Positions 17,210 to 24,455 of a stretch of 64,000 nucleotides of DNA are shown here, piece by piece. Within the stretch, counting starts at the first letter, position 1. Each line of letters begins with the position of its first letter. The DNA comes from Candidatus Bathyarchaeota archaeon (lineage in GTDB: Archaea; Thermoproteota; Bathyarchaeia; Bathyarchaeales; Bathycorpusculaceae). A program made the position numbers and the translations under genes. The stretch covers positions 150,943-214,942 of the forward strand of contig JALHSQ010000127.1 of NCBI GenBank assembly GCA_022865885.1, in the 5' to 3' direction. The notes under the pieces were generated by a model. It made no database searches. It saw only the letters and a program-made list of their open reading frames with translations, and was not told the origin of the DNA.

Positions 17210-17818
17210 ATGCCAAACAAATCATTTGGGACTCCGATGGAGATTAAGACGAAACAGCTAGTTGAAACCTCTGCTGAGATCCCTCAAGGTCAATGGGCTT
17301 ATGTTGTCAATGCTTCCACGCTTGAGTATGACACGATTTGGGATAGGGATTGGGAAAAGTTCCTAGCCGGAGACATGAGCAGGTTCAAGACAGAGATCGA
17401 AAAGCAGCTTCCCGGTTCAAGCGTTGAGTGGGTGAATTTTGTTTGGGATAAAACCGAGAAGTCTGATGCGTTCTTTGACGTCTGGGAAATGCGTTGGAAA
17501 TTCGCCTACCATGTGTATGGCCTCAAGGTTGAGGCGATCGTGAAGAATGTTAATGGTGGCATCACGGGGATGGAGGTCATAGGTATACTCACGGCTGCTG
17601 CCACTCTCATTTTCGCCATAGCCATCTTCGCTTTGGTTGCCATAGGAACATGGGTGGTCTTTCAAGTCATGGAAGCACTTAAGAAGCTAGGCCCTGCTGC
17701 CACTGCCATAGGTGGGATTCTGATTCTAGGCGGAATCGGTCTCTTGCTCTTTGTCATTTTCGGTGGAAAGGCCAAATATGAAGGCAAAAAACGACGCTTT
17801 CAGATTGGAAGGGGGTGA
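17210..17818 (+). CDS. two-TM membrane protein of the integrated element
   Basis: 202 residues. The soluble N-terminal ~120 residues are rich in Trp and Asp (IWDRDWEKFLAGDMSRFKTE, WEMRWKFAYHVYGLKVEAI). Two long hydrophobic helices follow, at about 124-150 and 160-187, with a Gly/Ala-rich second helix (AATAIGGILILGGIGLLLFV), and then a basic cytoplasmic end. Glycine-rich double helices like this are common in structural proteins of spindle-shaped and pleomorphic archaeal viruses; a virion role is only an inference. Confidence 0.6.
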   Translation: MPNKSFGTPMEIKTKQLVETSAEIPQGQWAYVVNASTLEYDTIWDRDWEKFLAGDMSRFKTEIEKQLPGSSVEWVNFVWDKTEKSDAFFDVWEMRWKFAYHVYGLKVEAIVKNVNGGITGMEVIGILTAAATLIFAIAIFALVAIGTWVVFQVMEALKKLGPAATAIGGILILGGIGLLLFVIFGGKAKYEGKKRRFQIGRG

Positions 17819-17822
17819 TTGT

Positions 17823-18065
17823 ATGCCCGAAGAAGAAGGATATGACCTTGAAAACCTTAGAGAGCTGAGGGCATTGCTCGATGAGAAAGCTGCTGAGTTG
17901 GAAGAACTTCAAGCTGAACTTGAAGGAAGTGACGAGGAAGACGACACAGACGACCTAGAGGAAGAGATTGCAGAGTTGGATGATGAGATCGAGGAATTGA
18001 ACGAGATGCTGTGCGATGCAGTTGAAGACTTTGCCAATGAGCTTAGAGAAATAGCCCCGCATTAG
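17823..18065 (+). CDS. acidic coiled-coil small protein
   Basis: 80 residues from ATG 17823 (the frame is open upstream, but a strong GGGGGTGAT ribosome site decides this start, just after the previous stop). Very acidic heptad-rich sequence (LLDEKAAELEELQAELEGSD, EEEIAELDDEIEELNEML) with a single Cys. It probably forms a parallel or antiparallel coiled coil; function unknown. Confidence 0.6.
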   Translation: MPEEEGYDLENLRELRALLDEKAAELEELQAELEGSDEEDDTDDLEEEIAELDDEIEELNEMLCDAVEDFANELREIAPH

Positions 18066-18177
18066 ATTCCAAAATCACTTTTTCTTTTCTGTCTCAGTGA
18101 ACGTCAGCTTGTTCTATAAATGTTAGCCCAAAAGTGTTATAAGCGCAAAGCAGAAACTGACTTGCGAGGTTTGAACT

Positions 18178-18390
18178 GTGAGACCAATCTACTTGGGGCT
18201 GGTTTTTTTCCTCATTGGTGTAATCGGTTATCTAGGTGTCAGCGTCTATTATGACATAATGTCCTTGCAGACTGCATTGATCTATACGTTTGCAGCGGTC
18301 GCAATAAGCAGTCTGCCGATAGCTGTGATCCTAGAAGTAATAAGATGGCGAAAAGGAAAAGGCGACAGAGAGCAGAAGAAGGAGAAGTAA
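18178..18390 (+). CDS. small two-TM membrane protein
   Basis: 70 residues from GTG 18178. Helices lie at about 4-24 (YLGLVFFLIGVIGYLGVSVY) and 32-54 (TALIYTFAAVAISSLPIAVI), followed by a strongly basic tail (RWRKGKGDREQKKEK). Separated by 110 bases from the upstream operon. Unknown function; typical of small membrane proteins of archaeal mobile elements. Confidence 0.55.
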   Translation: MRPIYLGLVFFLIGVIGYLGVSVYYDIMSLQTALIYTFAAVAISSLPIAVILEVIRWRKGKGDREQKKEK

Positions 18391-18432
18391 TCAAAGCACT
18401 CTGAACGTGTCATTTTTTAAACTGGCGACCCA

Positions 18433-18585
18433 TCACCTTTTCTTTTCTATCTCAATGTACCTCATTAGAGCTACTTCTACAGCATGGCTTCTATTTCTGA
18501 ATCTTTGAGTCTCGACTTGCCTATCAATCCAATCAACGATCTGTTTGTCAACAGTGACACTTATTTTGGATTTCATGGCATTCAT
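18433..18585 (-). CDS. CopG/Arc-type RHH protein opposite to the operon
   Basis: A 50-residue protein on the minus strand, ATG 18585 to TGA 18433. The sequence KSKISVTVDKQIVDWIDRQV is a canonical RHH beta-strand plus first helix. RFRNRSHAVEVALMRYIEI gives the turn (R-N-R-S) and second helix. It is divergent from the integrase gene at 18688, sharing a 100-base promoter interval, so it is a good candidate repressor of integrase expression or lysogeny switch. Confidence 0.7.
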   Translation of the reverse strand: MNAMKSKISVTVDKQIVDWIDRQVETQRFRNRSHAVEVALMRYIEIEKKR

Positions 18586-18687
18586 ATCTTGTTGGTCTCC
18601 TTAATCTGTTTTGTAAGACCTAGTAAGAGATATATACTTTATCCCACTCAATACTACCTAAGAAACTAAGGAAAGAAGGAGAAAAGC

Positions 18688-19818
18688 GTGAACTACAAAG
18701 CCTCAAGAGATATACCACAATTCGCCAGAGAACTAAGAAGTCTTTCTCCTTCAAAGATAGCAGATCGCATATTGAACAGAAGAAATGTTGAAAGAACGCC
18801 TGAAAGCGTTACTATGTGGTTCAAGGACCATCTTAACGAGTTTGAGGAGCTGAAGAAAGAGCTTGTTGGAGCGTTGCCAACTGAGAAGCAAGCGGTTGAC
18901 TCTTCAATGTTTCAAGACGGCAATTTTCAAGAAGTGCCAAGCGTCAAAGAATGGATACTCTTCATGCGAACGAGAAGACGAAAAGGAAAAGACCTTCACC
19001 CCGTCTATATCACTCGTCAGGTTCAGATTCTCAGGAATGTTTGCGAAAGATTCAGCAAACACCCTGACCGCCTCACACTTCACGACGTCCAAGAGGTTTT
19101 CATGGCTTTAGAGAAAGACGAGAGTTTCACGCATTGGGAAAACAACGAGAAAGTCAAAGGAAAGGACACAAACCAAGAGCGCAGAGCGTTGAAAGACTTT
19201 CTTAAAAGTAAAGGGGTGTCCGGATGGGAAAAGATCGGAGTCGGCAAGCCGTCAGGCTACGGTCAATACAAGGAATTGCACGTTGAAAAAGAGGTTGTTC
19301 AGGCGATGCTCGAATACATCAAGACTAGAGACTTTCGCGTGTACGTTGTTGATAAAATCATGTATCATAATGGGCTTAGACTCAATGCGGTGGTGAATAG
19401 CAAGATCGAAGGATTCAAAGCTGACGGAGAATGGGACACGCTCACGGTACTAGAGAAGTTCAGGGAAAGAAAGACGTTCATGGTGATCCGTGAAGTTGGC
19501 GACTTGATACGGCAAGTCATAGGCGAAAGGAAGGAAGGCAGCATTTTCGAGCGCGTAGCCCTTGATAACCGTGTTGGAGAAGTCAACCGTGAGGCTCTAA
19601 AGCGGTTTGTTCCTGAGCTTGAGCCTAAGATTGAAATGCCAAACCACTTTTTCCGTCACATGTGCGCTCAACACTTGCTTAGAGCGTCGAAATGGAATAG
19701 TAAAGCTGTGGCTGCCATGATGCAGTGCAGCGAGCAAAGCTTAAATGAGAGTTACGGTGGTGCGCCGCAAGGGAAGCAAAGGGAATGGTGCGAACAATAT
19801 CTTCCCCTCTTGAGTTGA
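18688..19818 (+). CDS. tyrosine recombinase (integrase) of the element
   Basis: 376 residues. An N-terminal SAM-like core-binding region is at about 90-175 (EWILFMRTRRRKG, VYITRQVQILRNVCERFSK). In the catalytic domain, HNGLRLNAVVNSKIEG carries the first Arg, HFFRHMCAQHLLRAS the HxxR box, and SEQSLNESYGGAP the nucleophilic Tyr. The sequence is divergent from Xer-type enzymes. The GTG start follows AAGGAGA. It is intact, unlike the two integrase tails elsewhere in this window, so the element may still be mobile. Confidence 0.85.
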   Translation: MNYKASRDIPQFARELRSLSPSKIADRILNRRNVERTPESVTMWFKDHLNEFEELKKELVGALPTEKQAVDSSMFQDGNFQEVPSVKEWILFMRTRRRKGKDLHPVYITRQVQILRNVCERFSKHPDRLTLHDVQEVFMALEKDESFTHWENNEKVKGKDTNQERRALKDFLKSKGVSGWEKIGVGKPSGYGQYKELHVEKEVVQAMLEYIKTRDFRVYVVDKIMYHNGLRLNAVVNSKIEGFKADGEWDTLTVLEKFRERKTFMVIREVGDLIRQVIGERKEGSIFERVALDNRVGEVNREALKRFVPELEPKIEMPNHFFRHMCAQHLLRASKWNSKAVAAMMQCSEQSLNESYGGAPQGKQREWCEQYLPLLS

Positions 19819-19883
19819 TGATGATGAAAGTGAAAGAATTCAATCCTGAACCATTGAAGGCGATTCTAGGAGAAAGGAAATGA
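19818..19883 (+). CDS. 21-residue overlapping small ORF
   Basis: ATG at 19818 overlaps the integrase stop (TGATG) and its own TGA overlaps the next ATG at 19880. The product (MMMKVKEFNPEPLKAILGER) is short and unrecognised. The double overlap suggests translational coupling between integrase and the downstream gene, whether or not the peptide itself matters. Confidence 0.3.
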   Translation: MMMKVKEFNPEPLKAILGERK

Positions 19884-20224
19884 AGACCGTTAGATGTCTC
19901 ACTAAGCTCCCAGTTATTGATAAAGACAAATGGATATATCCATGGAAAGAATTCACAGGAGTTGCATCATATCTCTCTTCTGAATACTTCTATCAAGTTG
20001 GCAAGCATCATCTACCTTTCTTTCTATCTCTTCATGCACACTTGGCGATGGAGCATGTTTTAGAAACATTATGGAATCTGCTTTTTGTGCAATTCCCATT
20101 CAGAAACTTGATGTTTGTTTATGATTTTCTCCATGGCGTACTTTGCAGTTACAACATGAGAGAAATCTTAGAATGGTGGAATGCTAGGACAGACGAAGGA
20201 ACGATGTCAGAAATACGTTGCTAG
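19880..20224 (+). CDS. hypothetical protein at the right end of the element
   Basis: 114 residues, aromatic-rich with little charge pattern (DKDKWIYPWKEFTGVASYLS, PFFLSLHAHLAMEHVLETLW, LLFVQFPFRNLMFVYDFLHG). It may be membrane-associated through the central hydrophobic stretch. No family recognised. Coupled to the integrase through a tiny intervening frame. Confidence 0.45.
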   Translation: MKTVRCLTKLPVIDKDKWIYPWKEFTGVASYLSSEYFYQVGKHHLPFFLSLHAHLAMEHVLETLWNLLFVQFPFRNLMFVYDFLHGVLCSYNMREILEWWNARTDEGTMSEIRC

Positions 20225-20306
20225 GAGTCGGGTTTGAAGTGTTGCAGATTCTAGCAACCTTTGAGGAGCAACTGAAAAAGAAGGGGTTTCTATGAAAAGT
20301 TGTCCT

Positions 20307-20345
20307 AGCGGCGCGCCGCTTCGCGGCTATTTTTTCTCTTTTTTA
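20307..20345 (+). terminator. strong palindrome plus T-run
   Basis: AGCGGCGCGCCGCT (20307-20320) is a perfect 14-nt palindrome followed by TCGCGGCTA and then two T-rich runs. This is a strong intrinsic-type terminator at the right end of the element. The remaining non-coding bases up to 20712 hold little else. Confidence 0.65.
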
Positions 20346-20407
20346 GTGTTCGGCCTTTTTTCATGTCTCACAGGGATTGAGACAGACCCCAAAAAGCTTA
20401 GTGCGGA

Positions 20408-20524
20408 TTGCTAAGATTCACCAAGAGAACCTTAGTTTATCGCTTTCCAGAAGACAAAACGCCTAGGAAGGCCGCAAATTCCTACATCTCTGAATTGAAG
20501 AGAAGCGCAATCAAGCGAAATTGA
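20408..20524 (+). CDS. possible 38-residue basic ORF
   Basis: TTG 20408 to TGA 20524. The product includes RFTKRTLVYRFPEDKTPRKA followed by YISELKRSAIKR. Basic and protein-like but unrecognised and without a clear ribosome site; it may be a chromosomal gene tail cut by integration. Confidence 0.2.
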   Translation: MLRFTKRTLVYRFPEDKTPRKAANSYISELKRSAIKRN

Positions 20525-20712
20525 TAGTGCGCTCTAAACAGTTTTCCGGTGGGCAAAAGAAAGAATTCTTTTCCTATGCGTGTCCAAGTTAGAACGCCGG
20601 CGTGCTTTGAAGCAGAAACCATAATATAAATGAGTCTGCCGGATACGAAAAAAGACGTTTAAATATGTCCGTTTCCCATAGGTAAAATGGGCCACGTGTC
20701 ACAACCAAAGGT

Positions 20713-21063
20713 GTGCGTGTACAATTGGACAAGGAATCAATTAAGAAGCTGTTTCCAAACCTCGCCAAAGAACTAGAAAACGATGACAACAAGATTCCCA
20801 TAAATTCGATACGCACAAACGCATCAACAGAAGGAAAAAACCACGCAGGAACTCCTATTCACTACAACCCAGATGTGATAGACTTCATTCGACGATGCGA
20901 CACGAATGAACAAGCAGAAGAAATAATCGCTTACATGGATAGAAAAGGCGAGATACAACAGCCGTACGCTAAGCGACTTAGAGAACAGCTTGGAGAAAGA
21001 GGTGTAAGGAGCTTCGGACCAAAGAAAGAAGAAGGATACTATCTTAACCACGGTGAATTATGA
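20713..21063 (+). CDS. DUF2095 family protein
   Basis: 116 residues from GTG 20713. It matches the archaeal DUF2095 family: an N-terminal KKLFPNLAKELEND motif, then a HYNPDVIDFIRRCDTNEQAE helix region, EIIAYMDRKGEI, LREQLGERGVRSFGPKKEEG and a terminal YYL. A TATA-like stretch (TTTAAATATG, about 20656-20667) lies roughly 45-55 bases upstream. Function unknown; the family is widely conserved in archaea. This is the first core gene after the mobile element. Confidence 0.8.
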   Translation: MRVQLDKESIKKLFPNLAKELENDDNKIPINSIRTNASTEGKNHAGTPIHYNPDVIDFIRRCDTNEQAEEIIAYMDRKGEIQQPYAKRLREQLGERGVRSFGPKKEEGYYLNHGEL

Positions 21064-21368
21064 TCATTAAATGTGTAGCAAAAATCCTTCATCGAAAGGT
21101 AATGATGGCAGTTCTTTGGCTCTCTAATTCCGTATAAGCAGTCCCGTACCACTCGTTGATTCAGCAACCAAAGACACTTGGACCAGAAAAACCTAAACTG
21201 CCCACTTAATAAGATGCTTAGCGTATGCTGCCGCGGATCTTTGCTCTTTTTCGGGCACAAAAAGTCCAGCGAACCCGTCGATGAGATAGTGTGATTCCAA
21301 AAGTAAATAAATGGGCTTATCAATACATAAGAAGCCTGGAAACTTGGAAACAATGTGGAGGATATTGC

Positions 21369-23096
21369 GTGAAAAACACGTCTTCAGTATTGATGATCGC
21401 GTTGGTTGTCGCGATTCTTCTTGTCTCGTTCTCATCCAATATTGGAAAGGCTAAAGCAGACGGCAACTATAGCGTAGAACATATTAGTCATACGATAAGC
21501 ATATTGTACACCGGCCATGTTCTCATAAACGATACCATCACGATAAATGAGACGGGCCAAGCAGGACCAAGCAGTTTTCTCATGGGCTTTCCAAGTAAGT
21601 ATGGTCAATATGTTCTCAAGTGCTTTGCCTACAGTGAATCTGGGACTTTTCCAGTCACCCTTAATGTACCGTTAGGTAACCGACTGGGGTTCTACGGCGT
21701 GAGCGTAGATTTTGCTGAGACCAATGGTGCACCAAGAGTCTTCAACCTAGTATTCGTGCTCTCTAGTAGTCTTCTCCAACAGGACGCGTCAAATTCAAGC
21801 CTCTACTTGCTAGATTTTCCTGCCTATCCAAGTCTAACTGAAGACGTAGGCGTCTGTAACGCTTCAATAGTAGTGCCTAAGGACGCAACTTACGTTGGTG
21901 GAACAGTAGGTGGCTTCACGTACGGGCAAGCGAATCTGCCGGCATTCACACATTCGCCTGCCAATTTGGCTTTCGTATCAACAGACGACACAATACAAAT
22001 AGTCGACATAGTGAACTTGAGACGTGAGCTAACAATCAACGAATTTGGCGCCATTAGTGGCGTTGACACCTATCAAATAACGAATATGGCAGACAAGAAG
22101 ATAAGCTACCTTGAAGTCTTCTTGCCTTCTAACACGTCTGATGTACATGCAGAAGACCAGTTTGGAAGAAGTATGGGTGAGCCACTTCAGATTGACAGTA
22201 ATTTGAGTCGATACATGGTCAACTTCACATCATCAGTTGAGAAAGGCCGCTCGTCAAGATTTACAGTGAAATACCAATTGCCTAACGACCATCTCACACG
22301 TGAAAACATGAACAAGTTCGCACTAAACCTTTCCATGTTTCTACATGAAAACTACTATATCGATGATGCGTCTGTCGCATTCATCCTGCCTGAAGGAGCA
22401 GTAGTCGCGAATCTTGGAAACGGAGCAGACAACAGCAATTACGAAATATCTAGAAGTGTTTTCCAAGAGACAATCACAGTGGAAGGACAAGGCATCATAG
22501 CACCAAGCGATTTCCATGTTGGCTTCACATATGAATATAATCCGCTTTGGTCGTCATTCCGACCAACCCTATGGGTTTGGGCTTTGGCGATCGTTGGATG
22601 CATCATAGCGACTGCATTCTGGAGGAAGCCAAAAGGCGAAGTACACATCTCTCTGCCGGCCGCGGAAATGAAGCTCAAACCAGAGCACCTCAAATCGTTC
22701 GTTGACACTTATGAGGAGAAGAAGAAGATACTTTCCGAAATCGCTTCTTTAGAAGCGAAAGTGGAGAAAGGAAAGATTCCAAGACGTAGATACAAAGTGT
22801 TGAGAAAAACAATGGAGGCACGTCTTAGCACCTTGTCGAGAAGCTTAACGGAGTTTAAAGAGAGAACCGGTGCAACTGGCGGCAAATATTTGGACTTAAT
22901 GCGACAGCTTGAAGTGGCGGAGACGGAGATTGCTGAGGTTGAGACTAACGTGAAAAGTATTGAAGCTCGCCACAAAAGGGGGGAGCTTTCATTGGAGTCG
23001 CATCGGAAGCTTCTAGGCGACTACCAACACAGAAAAGAGAATGCTGAGAGCACAATAAATGGAATTCTGTTGAGACTGCGTGAAGAAATAGGCTAA
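21369..23096 (+). CDS. ribophorin-like surface protein with cytoplasmic coiled coil
   Basis: About 575 residues from GTG 21369, chosen because GGAGG lies nine bases upstream and a signal peptide follows (LMIALVVAILLVSFSSNIGK). The exported part (~400 residues) is all-beta and Asn-rich, with YSVEHISHTISILYTGHVLI and INETG-type repeats. It resembles the ribophorin I (OST1) type beta-domains in outline. A TM helix (TLWVWALAIVGCIIATAFW) follows near residue 415. The last ~140 residues form a long cytoplasmic coiled coil (EKKKILSEIASLEAKVEKGK). A role in surface anchoring or the glycosylation machinery is inference. Confidence 0.6.
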   Translation: MKNTSSVLMIALVVAILLVSFSSNIGKAKADGNYSVEHISHTISILYTGHVLINDTITINETGQAGPSSFLMGFPSKYGQYVLKCFAYSESGTFPVTLNVPLGNRLGFYGVSVDFAETNGAPRVFNLVFVLSSSLLQQDASNSSLYLLDFPAYPSLTEDVGVCNASIVVPKDATYVGGTVGGFTYGQANLPAFTHSPANLAFVSTDDTIQIVDIVNLRRELTINEFGAISGVDTYQITNMADKKISYLEVFLPSNTSDVHAEDQFGRSMGEPLQIDSNLSRYMVNFTSSVEKGRSSRFTVKYQLPNDHLTRENMNKFALNLSMFLHENYYIDDASVAFILPEGAVVANLGNGADNSNYEISRSVFQETITVEGQGIIAPSDFHVGFTYEYNPLWSSFRPTLWVWALAIVGCIIATAFWRKPKGEVHISLPAAEMKLKPEHLKSFVDTYEEKKKILSEIASLEAKVEKGKIPRRRYKVLRKTMEARLSTLSRSLTEFKERTGATGGKYLDLMRQLEVAETEIAEVETNVKSIEARHKRGELSLESHRKLLGDYQHRKENAESTINGILLRLREEIG

Positions 23097-23107
23097 GCGA
23101 ACCTAAA

Positions 23108-23167
23108 CGCTTTTATTCCTCAGTTTTGTTTCACAGTGAAAATCCGACAAAGTGAGGAATAAAAACG
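23108..23167 (+). promoter_or_regulatory. 15-bp inverted repeat spanning the ferredoxin start region
   Basis: CGCTTTTATTCCTCA (23108-23122) and TGAGGAATAAAAACG (23153-23167) pair over 14 of 15 positions around a 30-nt loop. The right arm contains the GAGG ribosome-binding element and the proposed ACG start, so the folded leader would hide both. Alternatively the hairpin terminates the upstream gene, which ends 12 bases earlier, or is an operator. Confidence 0.6.
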
Positions 23168-23347
23168 GTTAAGGTAGTAGTTGATAACAACAAATGCACT
23201 GGTTGCGGTACATGCGCAGATACTTGTCCTGTTGGCGTCTTCGAGATAAAAGACGGCAAGTCTGTTCCTGTGAAACCAGATGAATGCCTAGTATGCCGGG
23301 CATGCGAGGTCCAATGTTCAGAAGGCGCAATCCAAGTTATCGAGTAG
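23165..23347 (+). CDS. 2[4Fe-4S] ferredoxin, apparent ACG start
   Basis: A 60-residue ferredoxin with two complete cluster motifs: CTGCGTCADTCP and CLVCRACEVQCSEGAI. It acts as a low-potential electron carrier for oxidoreductases of the anaerobic metabolism. The family N-terminus (x-V-K-V-V-V-D-x-x-K-C) begins at ACG 23165. The frame has an in-frame TGA at 23153 and no ATG, GTG or TTG after it before the first cluster. GTGAGG sits six bases upstream of ACG. An ATA at 23159 is the only other near-start codon. A sequencing error (T to C) is also possible. Confidence 0.85.
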   Translation, partial: TVKVVVDNNKCTGCGTCADTCPVGVFEIKDGKSVPVKPDECLVCRACEVQCSEGAIQVIE

Positions 23348-23390
23348 CTCCTAACCTTTCAATCATCTCTTCTTCTCTAACACAGCATCA

Positions 23391-24455
23391 CTAAGCTAGG
23401 TTCCAGTAGGCGCTCTGGATTCTTCTCACAGCATCCATTGCTTTCTTGCCTTGAGACATTGCATTGTTGCTCAAGGTTGTCACTTTCTTCTTCACGATAC
23501 AGGGCGATCCACTCATCTCTGCAATAGTTGCACGCACCAACCTTCCAACAGCAGTCACGTTGTAACCTCCTTCAAGGACGTATACAAGTCTACCTTGGCA
23601 CACTTTAGAGGCTAAAGCACCCATTTTTTCATAGACTTTCTGAATACAAGAGGCCGACAAGGAAAGGTTGCCTACGGGATCCGCATAGTAACCGTCAAAG
23701 CCAGCAGAAACCAACATGAACTCTGGCTCATACTGGCGCACAATCGGTTCCACTATTTCACGCATTGCTCTCAGGTACGTCTGATCACCAGTCCTGTAAG
23801 GCAGTGGAATATTGACGTTGTAACCTAGACCTTCTCCTTCACCAATTTCGTCAGCAAAACCTGTTCCAGGGAAGTCGTACGGGTCTTCATGTAAGCTTAG
23901 ATACAACACACTGCTGGTTCTGTAAAAAGTCAATTGCGTGCCATTACCGTGGTGAGCGTCCACATCTAGTATCAACACTCTTCTTAGTCCAGATCTGTTA
24001 AGCAAGTGTTCAGCGGCGATCGCGATATTGTTGAAAACGCAGAAGCCACACGCTCGAAACCTGTCTGCGTGATGTCCTGGAGGCCGAACTAGGGCAAAAG
24101 CGTTTTTGTATGTTTTCTTCATCACAAGATCGACTGCCTTCAATGTTCCGCCAACAGCATAAAGGGCCGTATCAAAACTCTCTGGTGAAACTACAGTATC
24201 CTGCAGATCTAATAGACCTCCCCCGGACCTGCAAACTGCTTGAACAAGCTTAATGTATTCTGCTGCATGGACTAGTTCAACGTCTTCTATACATGCTTTC
24301 TCAGGCTGAACCATCTGCCATTTATCGATGCCTCCAGATTTCACTTTGCTCAATTGGTCGACAATTGCTCGGAGACGTTCGGCTGACTCAGGATGGCTTC
24401 TTCCAGTGTTATGTTTATAGTATACGGGTGAGAAAACTACTGCCGTGTTGCTCAT
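23391..24455 (-). CDS. histone deacetylase superfamily amidohydrolase (second copy)
   Basis: 354 residues of the HDAC/AcuC fold. HPESAERLRAI is at the N-terminus, followed by ALVRPPGHHADRF (catalytic His pair), ILDVDAHHGNGTQLTFY (metal ligands), SAGFDGYYADPVGN (Asp ligand) and VLEGGYNV (catalytic Tyr). It is closer to the acetoin-utilisation type than the copy at 2190. Its ATG overlaps the stop of the AsnB-like gene (4-base ATGA overlap), so it is translated from the same mRNA. This coupling suggests related chemistry on one amide substrate, which is inference. Confidence 0.87.
   Translation of the reverse strand: MSNTAVVFSPVYYKHNTGRSHPESAERLRAIVDQLSKVKSGGIDKWQMVQPEKACIEDVELVHAAEYIKLVQAVCRSGGGLLDLQDTVVSPESFDTALYAVGGTLKAVDLVMKKTYKNAFALVRPPGHHADRFRACGFCVFNNIAIAAEHLLNRSGLRRVLILDVDAHHGNGTQLTFYRTSSVLYLSLHEDPYDFPGTGFADEIGEGEGLGYNVNIPLPYRTGDQTYLRAMREIVEPIVRQYEPEFMLVSAGFDGYYADPVGNLSLSASCIQKVYEKMGALASKVCQGRLVYVLEGGYNVTAVGRLVRATIAEMSGSPCIVKKKVTTLSNNAMSQGKKAMDAVRRIQSAYWNLA

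Larger units (their letters stand above)
15014..20402. mobile_element. compact integrated element (virus- or plasmid-derived)
   Basis: Ten or more small genes in one block: HTH, RHH-coiled-coil, RHH, 2-TM proteins, acidic coiled coils, then a divergent tyrosine recombinase, ending at a strong GC palindrome plus T-run (20307-20345). Genes are mostly co-directional, tightly packed with strong Shine-Dalgarno sites, and almost all lack recognisable chromosomal homologues. The left edge carries iteron-like repeats. A 10-bp direct repeat AAAGCTTAGT (14961-14970 and 20393-20402) brackets it, but it is too short to prove att sites. No replication protein is recognisable. Confidence 0.65.

Noticed and set aside
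18484..18669. Plus-strand frame of 61 codons before the integrase
   Set aside because: It is the reverse shadow of the convincing RHH gene on the minus strand at 18433-18585.
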